In this document: one piece after another, positions 7,558-14,263 of the stretch
How positions within the stretch are numbered: position 1 is the first letter of the stretch
Layout of the letters: every line of letters starts with the position of its first letter
From: QQUD01 sp039029915
GTDB taxonomy: Bacteria > Chloroflexota > Anaerolineae > Promineifilales > Promineifilaceae
Direction of reading: 5' to 3'
DNA length: 15,398 nucleotides
Assembly: GCA_039029915.1 (NCBI GenBank)
Contig: JBCCFD010000154.1
Location: 1-15,398 of the forward strand
Program-made: the position numbers and the translations under genes
Notes under the pieces: model-generated
What the model saw: the letters and a program-made list of their open reading frames with translations, nothing else
Databases searched by the model: none
Told to the model about the DNA's origin: nothing

Positions 7558-7589
7558 AGTGCTTTGTTCTACTAAGAACTTAAAGCACT
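7558..7589 (+). promoter_or_regulatory. Leader hairpin just upstream of the hydrolase ribosome binding site
   Basis: AGTGCTTTGTTCT (7558-7570) pairs with AGAACTTAAAGCACT (7575-7589) with a 2-nt bulge and a 4-nt loop. It ends about five bases before the SD (GTGAGGA, 7594-7600) of the gene at 7604. No T-run follows, so a leader structure or operator is more likely than a terminator. Confidence 0.45.
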
Positions 7590-7603
7590 AAGTGTGAGGA
7601 ACT

Positions 7604-8329
7604 ATGAAAATTTTACGTCGAATATTAATAGGTCTTTTAATACTGCTGGTTTTGATGGTTGCTGGATTGTTTACATGGGCTACCGTCAGTGCCCGTCCTG
7701 CAACGGAACGAGCGCTGCAAACTTTATCTGACAATAACATCACTCGAGAAGATGGTTTGCTTGTTTTTCAGCCTGACACTCAACCCACTCTCGGCCTCAT
7801 TTATTACCCCGGTGGCTTAGTTGACCCAGAGGCATATGCAGTGAGCGCGCAGGGGATTGCTGATGCAGGTTATCTTGTTGTGATTCCTAAAATGGCGCTT
7901 AATTTGGCAGTTACGGGCATTAACAAGGCCGATGATATTATAGATAAGTATCCCGAGATTGACTCTTGGGTCATTGGTGGGCATTCGCTGGGTGGAGCAA
8001 TGGCCGCAGAATATGCCAAGAATAATGCAAATGTGATAGATGGCATGATTTTGTATGCTTCATTTCCTGCTAGTTCAGAGGATTATATAAATGTTCCATT
8101 TGATATCTTCACAATTTATGGGTCGGAAGAAAGCGGTGCACCTGAGATGGCCGCATTTTATGACATTGTAGCCGATTCAGCAGAAGAGTATGTTATTGAT
8201 GGCGGCAACCATGCCCAATTTGGTGATTACGGCCTCCAAGGTGGAGACGGTACCGCCACTATTAGCCCGGCAGACCAACAAGAGCAAATCGTTGAACAAA
8301 CGGTGCTGTTTTTGGAATCGATTCAGTAA
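7604..8329 (+). CDS. Membrane-anchored alpha/beta hydrolase
   Basis: A 241-aa serine hydrolase of the alpha/beta fold. Residues 5-27 form a signal anchor (two arginines followed by a long Leu/Ile/Val run) with no lipobox and no clear cleavage site. The catalytic domain is thus probably tethered outside the cytoplasmic membrane. The domain starts with LGLIYYPGG (63-71), which supplies the oxyanion region. The nucleophile elbow GGHSLGG (125-131) gives Ser128. An acid is likely near YGSEESG (172-178), and GGNHAQFGDYG (200-210) supplies His203. The family includes esterases, lipases and dienelactone-hydrolase-like enzymes, so the substrate is open. AGGA four bases before the ATG supports the start. 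It is monocistronic: a leader hairpin precedes it, and it converges with an aldehyde dehydrogenase on a shared hairpin. Confidence 0.87.
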   Translation: MKILRRILIGLLILLVLMVAGLFTWATVSARPATERALQTLSDNNITREDGLLVFQPDTQPTLGLIYYPGGLVDPEAYAVSAQGIADAGYLVVIPKMALNLAVTGINKADDIIDKYPEIDSWVIGGHSLGGAMAAEYAKNNANVIDGMILYASFPASSEDYINVPFDIFTIYGSEESGAPEMAAFYDIVADSAEEYVIDGGNHAQFGDYGLQGGDGTATISPADQQEQIVEQTVLFLESIQ

Positions 8330-8346
8330 GCTAGAAAGGGTTTTGT

Positions 8347-8424
8347 AATTGGGAGATTGGGAGATTAAGGATTGGGGATTGGAGATTAGTCAACGCTAAT
8401 CCTCAATCCCCAATCTCTATCTCT
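8347..8424. terminator. ATTGGG-repeat inverted hairpin between convergent genes
   Basis: The left arm (about 8361-8389) is built of imperfect ATTGGGGATTGG units. The right arm (8396-8424) is their complement. The core GATTGGGGATTG matches perfectly over 12 bp, with a few mismatches outside and a 6-nt loop (8390-8395). It lies between the hydrolase stop and the aldehyde dehydrogenase stop (8424-8426), where a bidirectional terminator is expected. It is also a member of the ATTGGG repeat family. Confidence 0.6.
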
Positions 8425-9872
8425 TAGCTGCTAATCCGAATCCCTACATTCTTTGTCTGCACGTAGTTGTACATCCCTTCGATGCCCTTTTCACGGCCGA
8501 ACCCCGATTTTTTGTAACCACCAAATGGGGTTTCAATGCCACCAGCCCACCATTCATTGACATAGATTTGACCGGCACGCAAATCGCGCGCGCAGCGCAT
8601 GGCGCGGTTGAGGTCGTTGGTAAAGACCCCAGCACAAAGCCCATATTCTGAGTTGTTGGCAATGGCTATCGCTTCTTCTTCCTCATCGAAGGGGATTAGG
8701 CTAAGCACTGGCCCAAAGATTTCCTCTTGGGCGATGGTGGCGTCAGCTGAGACGTTTTGGAAGATAGTCGGCTGCATAAAGTAGCCGGTGCGCTCCTCGA
8801 TTTGGCCGCCAATGACGATTTCACCTTCAGAACGGCCGTTTTTCACATATCCTGACACCCTAGAAAGCTGTCCGTTTGAAATCAACGGATTGACAAAATG
8901 ATTATCCATGCCATGTCCCATCGTTAGCTTACTCGTCACATCAGCCAGCGTTTCAGCTACTTCATGCATGTAAGAACGATGAACCACCATGCGCGACATC
9001 GCTGAGCACACCTGACCGCTGTTCATAAAAATACCCCATTTGGCTTGCTCAACCAAATGGTCTAGATTGGCGTCTGGGAAAACGATGCCGGCAGATTTTC
9101 CGCCCAGCTCCATAACGGCGGGTACGACCTTATCGGCTGCCGCATGTAAAATTTTCTGCCCTGTTTCTACTGAGCCTGTGAAGACAATTTGATCAACATC
9201 AGGATGGGCGGCTAGGGCAGCGCCTGCCTCATGCCCATACCCACACAAAATGTTCAACAACCCTTTTGGTAAGCCAACTGCTTCTGCCGCATCAGCTAAA
9301 TAGTAAACGGAGAGCGGATCAAGCTCAGGGCTTTTGAGAATGACGGCGTTGCCTGTCGCCAGCGCTGCTGAGGCGCCGCGAACGGCAATTTCTAGCGGGT
9401 AATTCCACGGGATTATGTGTGCGGTGACCCCGAACGGCTCATGAACGGTGTAGTCGATATAGCCATCACCCAATGGAATTGAGCGACCTTCCAGCTTGTC
9501 GGCGTGGCTGCCATAGTACTCAAAAAATCGAGCACAGCCGACGACTTCAGTAACGGCTTGATCAAGTGGCTTGCCGCTATCATAGCAAAGCACTGCGGAA
9601 ATTTCTTCAAGATTGTCAAGAAGATATTGACCCATGCCCATCACCTTGCGTCCGCGCTCGATAGGGCGCACTTTACGCCAGTCGCTATTTTCAAAGGCGG
9701 CACGGGATGCAGCCACGGCCATATCGACCTCTTCTTGCCCTGCCTTGGCAACTTCAGCGATGATGGCTTCAGTTGCAGGATCATGCACCAGGATTTTTTC
9801 AGAATTATCAACCCATTCCCCGTTGATGTAGTTTTTCCATTTGTGATTGAAGTTAAATGTGTGGGATGTCAT
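8424..9872 (-). CDS. NAD(P)-dependent aldehyde dehydrogenase (ALDH superfamily, betaine/amino-aldehyde-like)
   Basis: This 482-aa cytoplasmic enzyme oxidises an aldehyde to the carboxylate through a thiohemiacetal on the active-site Cys. All core residues are present: Asn157 in PWNYP, Lys180 in ILKSPE (cofactor), FTGSVETG (231-238), general base Glu255 in MELGGKS, nucleophile Cys289 in NSGQVCS, and Glu384/Phe386 in EEIFGP. The C-terminal part has the ETPFGGYKKSGFGRE motif usual in betaine-, gamma-aminobutyraldehyde- and related dehydrogenases. Substrate is not determinable from this. GAGGAAA directly upstream of the ATG at 9872 fixes the start. Fourteen bases upstream lies a perfect spaced inverted repeat (9886-9931) that may be its operator. 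It is a single-gene unit converging on the hydrolase at 7604. Confidence 0.93.
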   Translation of the reverse strand: MTSHTFNFNHKWKNYINGEWVDNSEKILVHDPATEAIIAEVAKAGQEEVDMAVAASRAAFENSDWRKVRPIERGRKVMGMGQYLLDNLEEISAVLCYDSGKPLDQAVTEVVGCARFFEYYGSHADKLEGRSIPLGDGYIDYTVHEPFGVTAHIIPWNYPLEIAVRGASAALATGNAVILKSPELDPLSVYYLADAAEAVGLPKGLLNILCGYGHEAGAALAAHPDVDQIVFTGSVETGQKILHAAADKVVPAVMELGGKSAGIVFPDANLDHLVEQAKWGIFMNSGQVCSAMSRMVVHRSYMHEVAETLADVTSKLTMGHGMDNHFVNPLISNGQLSRVSGYVKNGRSEGEIVIGGQIEERTGYFMQPTIFQNVSADATIAQEEIFGPVLSLIPFDEEEEAIAIANNSEYGLCAGVFTNDLNRAMRCARDLRAGQIYVNEWWAGGIETPFGGYKKSGFGREKGIEGMYNYVQTKNVGIRISS

Positions 9873-9885
9873 TTTCCTCTTCCTA

Positions 9886-9931
9886 GTATTTCGCTCCAGA
9901 AATCCACATTAGGTGTAATTGAGCGAAATAC
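9886..9931. promoter_or_regulatory. Perfect spaced inverted repeat upstream of the aldehyde dehydrogenase (candidate operator)
   Basis: GTATTTCGCTC (9886-9896) and its exact complement GAGCGAAATAC (9921-9931) flank a 24-nt spacer. Half-site centres are 35 bp apart, about three and a third helical turns. The spacer holds a smaller ACA-ttagg-TGT symmetry. The element lies 14 nt upstream of the ATG, abutting the SD on the mRNA, so it could act on DNA as an operator or on RNA as a leader hairpin. No clear -10/-35 pair was found around it. Confidence 0.5.
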
Positions 9932-9934
9932 ACA

Positions 9935-9988
9935 GCAGTTTTCCGGATGGTTTACATCATGAGCTGCTAGGCACTTCCGGATAACTGC
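9935..9988. repeat. Direct repeat TTCCGGAT flanked by inverted GCAGTT/AACTGC
   Basis: TTCCGGAT occurs at 9941-9948 and 9975-9982. The outer edges carry GCAGTT (9935-9940) and its complement AACTGC (9983-9988), so the block has both direct and inverted symmetry. It lies 63-116 bases upstream of the aldehyde dehydrogenase start. Function is unknown. Confidence 0.3.
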
Positions 9989-10018
9989 ACTAAGTTGCTA
10001 AATTTTTGTAGGAGTATA

Positions 10019-10142
10019 TTGGTTGATTGGGAATTGGGGATTGGTTATTAGTTAGTGGTTATTGGTGCTTAGATCGTGTTTTTCGCCCAATTTGACTTCA
10101 CCTTGTAGTATTTATTTTAACAACCCCCAATCCCAGTTCCCA
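10019..10142. repeat. Intergenic ATTGGG-type repeat with an inverted partner
   Basis: A run of ATTGGGAATTGGGGATTGG character (about 10025-10045) and the complementary CAACCCCCAATCCCAGTTCCCA (split: CAACCCCCAATCCC then AGTTCCCA, to 10142) face each other across about 75 nt. The right arm ends just before the stop of the glyoxalase-like gene (10145-10147). No gene is seen between 9873 and 10144. Confidence 0.5.
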
Positions 10143-10144
10143 CA

Positions 10145-10807
10145 TCACTTTAAGACAACACGGCCGTTTGGCGTATCAAGCGTTGCTTTGAGGCCGATCT
10201 GATCTGATTGAGTTACTTGGATAGTTAAACCTAATGCACTGAGCATTTGCTGGATTGAAGCAGGGTTAGGGTGCGTGGCTTCCAAAGTAATAAGGCGGCA
10301 CTGGCTGGGTTTTGAAGAGGCGGGGTGAGGCGTGTCCCCCCAATAAATCACAAAAGGAATGAGCCAATCTCCCGGTGGGGTTTTTCCCTGCGAGGCTTCC
10401 ACCCTGCGGGTTGATTGCCATGAAAGCTGCACCCCGTCATCGGTTAAGCGACCGCCTGCTGTTAACTTGCCTGGATCGTAGCCTGCCTGAATGGCTTGCT
10501 CAATGATGGCTGACATATCGTTTGTAGCGGCTGCCCAAGTAGCAAGCTGTGGTTTTGAGCGCGAGTCTAGGGCAAATGAGCGGGATGATTCTGGCTCGGG
10601 CTGTTGGGGGTCTGGGGCAATAATTTCTAAATAAACATCTTTGCCCAATGAAAGCAAGGCGTTGTGGCTGCCTTTACCAAGATGCTGACCGCCAAAATAC
10701 GGCCGTTCTCCAAAAAGCGCTTCTATTTCATCAATCCCCTGCTGTAAATCAGGCGTTGTATAGATGATGTGGTCAATATTTGTTGTAGGTTTATTTTGTG
10801 TTGTCAT
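10145..10807 (-). CDS. Glyoxalase-like (VOC superfamily, Glyoxalase_3-type) protein
   Basis: A 220-aa cytoplasmic protein of the vicinal-oxygen-chelate fold. The opening strand IDHIIYTTPDL (11-21) brings His13, a likely metal ligand. GGQHLGKGSHNALLSLG (39-55) and DVYLEIIAPDP (57-67) with Glu61 complete the first beta-alpha-beta module. A linker with GRLTDDGVQLSWQ precedes LIPFVIYWGDTPHPA, typical of the Glyoxalase_3-type group. A second half with LITLEATHPNP and a short C-terminal strand NGRVVLK follows. Members of this group have no agreed reaction, so none is given. The ATG at 10807 has a poor SD (GGGCT is too close). TAAAAA lies six bases upstream, so a leaderless start is possible. It is divergent from the ALDH7 gene and a single-gene unit. 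Confidence 0.82.
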   Translation of the reverse strand: MTTQNKPTTNIDHIIYTTPDLQQGIDEIEALFGERPYFGGQHLGKGSHNALLSLGKDVYLEIIAPDPQQPEPESSRSFALDSRSKPQLATWAAATNDMSAIIEQAIQAGYDPGKLTAGGRLTDDGVQLSWQSTRRVEASQGKTPPGDWLIPFVIYWGDTPHPASSKPSQCRLITLEATHPNPASIQQMLSALGLTIQVTQSDQIGLKATLDTPNGRVVLK

Positions 10808-10994
10808 AGCCCATTTTTACGCGAAAACGGCCGTAAATAAAAGCGGTTCATGTGAAAACTAAAAATATCTTGAAAAAGAAATGCTGAATTTGTGGTTTTC
10901 TCCAAGTAAATTTCATATTGATAGCCGATTTTATTTGTTTTCTACCAAGAAGGGTTGACGACTAAAACAATTAAACGCTAACAGATTGAAGAGG

Positions 10995-11066
10995 TATTGG
11001 TTTGAAAACTCGTGGGGTCTTCGCGCAATACAGACAAATTGTTTTCAAAATCCATCTTTACCAATA
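10995..11066. promoter_or_regulatory. Nested inverted repeats upstream of the ALDH7 gene (candidate operator)
   Basis: The inner pair is TTTGAAAAC (11001-11009) and GTTTTCAAA (11041-11049). The outer pair is TATTGGT (10995-11001) and ACCAATA (11060-11066). Both are perfect. The right arms overlap the -35 and -10 boxes of the promoter at 11042-11070, the placement expected for a repressor site. Confidence 0.45.
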
Positions 11067-11070
11067 AAAT
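11042..11070 (+). promoter_or_regulatory. Candidate sigma-70 promoter of the ALDH7 gene
   Basis: TTTTCA (11042-11047, 4 of 6) is followed after exactly 17 nt by TAAAAT (11065-11070, 5 of 6). Transcription would start near 11077, giving a leader of about 39 nt with AGGAGA (11105-11110) as SD before the ATG at 11116. Confidence 0.5.
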
Positions 11071-11115
11071 TTAGGCACAACAAGATGCTGTAGACAAAAT
11101 ATTTAGGAGAGACAA

Positions 11116-12636
11116 ATGAAAGCAGAATCGGTCCTCAAGAAATTTGACCTTAAAGAGAAAAATGCAGGTGTTTGCATAGGCCCCGACCAGTGGCTTGAGA
11201 CGTCTGGTGAATTTATTACATCTTATAATCCAACCACAGGGGAAGCCCTCGGCCAAGTTCAGGCCGCAGATGCCGCTTCTTATAACCAAGCGGTGGAAGC
11301 CGCCCAAAATGCATTTGTTGATTGGCGCATGGTGCCAGCTCCAAAGCGTGGGGAAGTCGTGCGCGATATTGGGAATATTTTACGTGAGTATAAAGAACCC
11401 CTAGGTGATTTAGTAACCTTAGAAATGGGTAAAATTCGCGTCGAAGGAGCTGGCGAGGTCCAAGAGATGATCGACATTATGGATTTTGCCACAGGTTTGT
11501 CCCGGCAGCTTTATGGCTTAACCATGGGATCAGAACGACCGAATCATCGCATGTATGAACAGTGGCATCCGCTGGGTCCAATCGGCATTATTTCTGCCTT
11601 TAACTTCCCTGTTGCGGTCTATTCATGGAATTCAGCGATTGCGGCCGTTTGCGGAGATACAATGATTTGGAAGCCGAGCGAGCTGGTACCTTTAGTTTCT
11701 GTGGCGACGCAAAAGCTGTTTAACAAAGTGATGGCAGATCACGGCTTGAGCGGCATTTTTAACTTAACGATTGGTGGTGGCGACATTGGGCAAATGATGT
11801 CGGAGGACCCACGGTTGCCAATGGTATCGTTTACAGGCTCAATTCCAACTGGGCGCAAAGTGGCGGCAACTGTTGCCCAGCGTTTGGGTCGATCTATTCT
11901 GGAGCTGGGTGGCAACAACGCCATTATTGTGACGAAATCAGCCGACCTCGAAATGGCAACCCGCGGCATTGTTTTTGGAGCTGTGGGGACAGCTGGACAG
12001 CGGTGCACAACAACACGTCGCATCATTGCTCATGAATCAATGGTTGATACGCTGACGGAAAAACTTGTTAAGGCGTATGAAACAGTGCCAATGGGTGACC
12101 CACTCGATGATGGTACGCTTCTTGGCCCATTGGTGACAGAACGCTCGGTTAAGGCGATGCTTCGAGCAGTCGATACGGCCGTTGATCAAGGTGGTACATT
12201 GCTAACTGGTGGGAAAGCTCGCCCAGATGTTGGTCCCCAGTTTGTAGAACCAACCATTATCAAAATGCCCAGCCAAACCCCAATCGTTGCAGAAGAAACT
12301 TTTGCTCCTATCCTGTATATCCTGCCATATAGCACCCTTGATGAGGCGATGGCTTTACAAAATGGTGTGACCCAAGGATTATCAAGTGCCATCTTCACAG
12401 ACAGCGTGCGCACGGCTGAGAAATTCTTATCTCATGCAGGGTCCGATTGCGGCATTGCAAACGTTAACATCGGTACCAGCGGTGCTGAAATAGGTGGCGC
12501 CTTTGGTGGTGAAAAAGATACTGGCGGTGGCCGGGAATCTGGTTCTGATGCTTGGAAAGGATATATGCGGCGTCAAACTAACACCATTAACTGGGGCAGT
12601 GAACTCCCATTGGCCCAAGGTATTGAGTTCGGCTAA
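11116..12636 (+). CDS. ALDH7-type aldehyde dehydrogenase (alpha-aminoadipic semialdehyde dehydrogenase-like)
   Basis: A 506-aa cytoplasmic aldehyde dehydrogenase. Core residues are Asn163 in SAFNFPVAV, Lys186 in IWKPSE, FTGSIPTG (239-246), general base Glu263 in LELGGNN, and nucleophile Cys297 in GQRCTTTRR. The C-terminal block NIGTSGAEIGGAFGGEKDTG-GGRESGSDAWKGYMRR is the hallmark of ALDH7 (antiquitin, AmaB/Pcd). Characterised ALDH7 enzymes oxidise alpha-aminoadipate semialdehyde, in equilibrium with piperideine-6-carboxylate, in lysine breakdown, and some also oxidise betaine aldehyde. No lysine aminotransferase or lysine dehydrogenase is in the window, so the pathway is inferred from the family only. 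AGGAGA six bases before the ATG fixes the start. The gene has its own promoter, possible operator and a strong terminator, so it is probably a regulated single-gene unit. Confidence 0.93.
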   Translation: MKAESVLKKFDLKEKNAGVCIGPDQWLETSGEFITSYNPTTGEALGQVQAADAASYNQAVEAAQNAFVDWRMVPAPKRGEVVRDIGNILREYKEPLGDLVTLEMGKIRVEGAGEVQEMIDIMDFATGLSRQLYGLTMGSERPNHRMYEQWHPLGPIGIISAFNFPVAVYSWNSAIAAVCGDTMIWKPSELVPLVSVATQKLFNKVMADHGLSGIFNLTIGGGDIGQMMSEDPRLPMVSFTGSIPTGRKVAATVAQRLGRSILELGGNNAIIVTKSADLEMATRGIVFGAVGTAGQRCTTTRRIIAHESMVDTLTEKLVKAYETVPMGDPLDDGTLLGPLVTERSVKAMLRAVDTAVDQGGTLLTGGKARPDVGPQFVEPTIIKMPSQTPIVAEETFAPILYILPYSTLDEAMALQNGVTQGLSSAIFTDSVRTAEKFLSHAGSDCGIANVNIGTSGAEIGGAFGGEKDTGGGRESGSDAWKGYMRRQTNTINWGSELPLAQGIEFG

Positions 12637-12656
12637 ACCGATAGATATTTAGATTG

Positions 12657-12714
12657 AAGATTGTATTTGCTAATCAATTTAAGATTTAGCGTTTAGCAAA
12701 TACAATCTTTTCTT
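12657..12714 (+). terminator. Intrinsic terminator after the ALDH7 gene
   Basis: AAGATTGTATTTGCTAA (12657-12673) pairs perfectly over 17 bp with 12693-12709 across a 19-nt loop, and is followed by a T-rich tail (TTTTCTTT, from 12707). It lies 21 nt after the ALDH7 stop. The stem is AT-rich but long. Confidence 0.8.
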
Positions 12715-12758
12715 TGCTCCTCCGGCTATTCCCCACAACCCTATTCCTCCAAATCAGC

Positions 12759-12771
12759 TACAATTAAGCAG
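12759..12771 (+). promoter_or_regulatory. -10 box seven bases before the MFS start: probable leaderless transcript
   Basis: TACAAT (12759-12764) matches the -10 consensus at 5 of 6 positions. Exactly seven bases separate it from the ATG at 12772, so transcription would begin at or next to the start codon. There is no SD. The -35 region is poor. The same geometry recurs at 14251. Confidence 0.5.
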
Positions 12772-14169
12772 ATGACCCCATCATCTGAAAAAACAACAGC
12801 TTTTGAGCATCAAAGTCGCTCCATTCTGATTGCCCTTATCTTTCCCGTCATCGCCTTACTTTTTAATGGATCCGTATTTGGTATTGCCTTACCAACGATA
12901 CGTGATCATTTTGCAATTGAGCCGGACGTAGTTGCCTGGCTGGCAATCGCATTTTCGCTGCCGTTTATGGTGATGATGCCGCTTTACGGCCGTTTAGGCG
13001 ATCAGCTTGGTCGATCTAGACTACTTGTCTTTGGGATCATTATCTTGAGCCTGGGCACGATTCTAATTTTTGTTGCAGAATCGTTGTTTTGGGTTTTCGT
13101 AGGGCGCGTCGTTCAGGGGTTTGGCTCTGCTGGCATCACACCGCTTTGCTTGGCCATTATTTCATCAAGATTCCCAGAAGAAACGCGCGGCCGGGCGCTG
13201 GGCATTTGGAACGCCACCGCACCAGGCACATCAATCTTTGCGCCAACAATTGGTGGTTTTCTTATCGATGCGTTTGGTTGGCGTTTGATCTTTCCCCCTA
13301 TTTTTGTGTTATGTGTTGTGGCTGTTGTTATCGTTCGCCGTCAGGTGCCAACCCTGAGGGGCCGTCCAAACTGGGCTATTTTGCGGCAATTTGATTGGGG
13401 TGGCGTCTTTTTTCTCAATGGATTGGTCATCTTTTTGGTGTTATTTTTGTCAAGTCGGCCTATTACAGGGGTTGAGCCACTGCGAGATTGGCGGCTGTTG
13501 CTGGGGTTTTTGGGATTTACGGCCGTGTTTTTCATTTGGGAAAGACACCAATTAGATCCCCTGATTAATTTGAGGCTTTTCAAAAACCCAAACTTTACCT
13601 TTGCCTCGCTGGCATCAGGTTTCCGAATGGGCATGATGGCCGGGCCGGGATTTTTATTCCCGCTTTACCTTACAGATTTGTACGGCTTCAATGCGGCCCA
13701 ACTTGGTCTATTTGCCACCGTGCACTCTATCATCCTACTGGTTCTGATTCGGGTTGGGGGTAATATGGCCGACAGCTACTCGCGGCGAAATTTAACCATT
13801 GTGGGGATTAGCGGCCAGCTTCTTGCTATGATTTATTTCGCGTTTCTCCCTGCTTCTGTTGATTTAGCCTTGATTTATGCAGGGCTTATCTTTCACGGTG
13901 CTGCGGCTGGATTAAACATCATATCTTTACATCGAAAAGCCTTAGACAGCGTTGATGAAAATCAGTCAGGTGCTGCGGCTGGCATTTATTCAATGACCCG
14001 GTTTGGGGGATCGATGATTGCGACAACATTAATTGGGGTTGTTTTGCAGTGGGGAGAACAGGTGGGCTTAACACAAATTGAATCGTATCAAGCAGCTTTT
14101 TACATTCTCGTTGGGTATGGAATTTTGGGCCTGATTTGCAGCTTTGCCTTACAAAAAAAGCAAAATTAG
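12772..14169 (+). CDS. MFS transporter, DHA2 (EmrB/QacA)-like exporter
   Basis: A 465-aa polytopic membrane protein, probably a proton-driven efflux pump of the major facilitator superfamily, with length and layout of the 14-segment DHA2 group. After a polar N-tail the first helix spans about 18-40. Motif A, GRLGDQLGRSR, is in the first cytoplasmic loop (73-83). R112 in VGRVVQGFGSAG (110-121) is the usual motif-B arginine. PGTSIFAPTIGGFLIDAFGW (151-170) is the antiporter motif C, marking an exporter, followed by WRLIF. A basic central loop (about 189-207) separates the halves, and helices continue to about residue 460. The substrate is unknown and no regulator adjoins it. It starts without SD just after a -10 box. 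A 94-nt gap separates it from the next gene, with no terminator seen. Confidence 0.9.
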   Translation: MTPSSEKTTAFEHQSRSILIALIFPVIALLFNGSVFGIALPTIRDHFAIEPDVVAWLAIAFSLPFMVMMPLYGRLGDQLGRSRLLVFGIIILSLGTILIFVAESLFWVFVGRVVQGFGSAGITPLCLAIISSRFPEETRGRALGIWNATAPGTSIFAPTIGGFLIDAFGWRLIFPPIFVLCVVAVVIVRRQVPTLRGRPNWAILRQFDWGGVFFLNGLVIFLVLFLSSRPITGVEPLRDWRLLLGFLGFTAVFFIWERHQLDPLINLRLFKNPNFTFASLASGFRMGMMAGPGFLFPLYLTDLYGFNAAQLGLFATVHSIILLVLIRVGGNMADSYSRRNLTIVGISGQLLAMIYFAFLPASVDLALIYAGLIFHGAAAGLNIISLHRKALDSVDENQSGAAAGIYSMTRFGGSMIATTLIGVVLQWGEQVGLTQIESYQAAFYILVGYGILGLICSFALQKKQN

Positions 14170-14227
14170 CGATACCGCTTGGCCCACTTTTTAGATTTCT
14201 TGATGATTGTTTTCCCCCTATTTTAAT

Positions 14228-14263
14228 TTTTCAATCGACCCACAATGACCTACAATCCTCCGG
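14228..14263 (+). promoter_or_regulatory. Promoter of the flippase-like gene, probable leaderless transcript
   Basis: TTTTCA (14228-14233) and TACAAT (14251-14256) are spaced by exactly 17 nt. The -10 box is followed by seven bases (CCTCCGG) and then the ATG at 14264, so the message should begin at the start codon. CCTCCGG is not an SD (it is anti-SD-like in sense). Confidence 0.55.

Larger units (their letters stand above)
10808..11115. other. Divergent intergenic region between the glyoxalase-like and ALDH7 genes
   Basis: This 308-nt region has no plausible gene. It contains the only intergenic ACGGCCGT copy (10827-10834). It also has a TTGACG box (10955-10960) with TAACAG 18 nt later as a weak upstream promoter candidate, the compound inverted repeat at 10995-11066, a better promoter at 11042-11070, and the ALDH7 SD. 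The segment 10850-10945 is AT-rich without clear structure. Confidence 0.6.

Noticed and set aside
1800..9975. An 11-nt sequence TGCTAGGCACT shared by the upstream regions of gpsA (1800-1810) and the aldehyde dehydrogenase (9965-9975), in the same orientation to both genes.
   Set aside because: With about 1.9 kb of intergenic sequence compared with itself on both strands, nearly one such 11-mer match is expected by chance.
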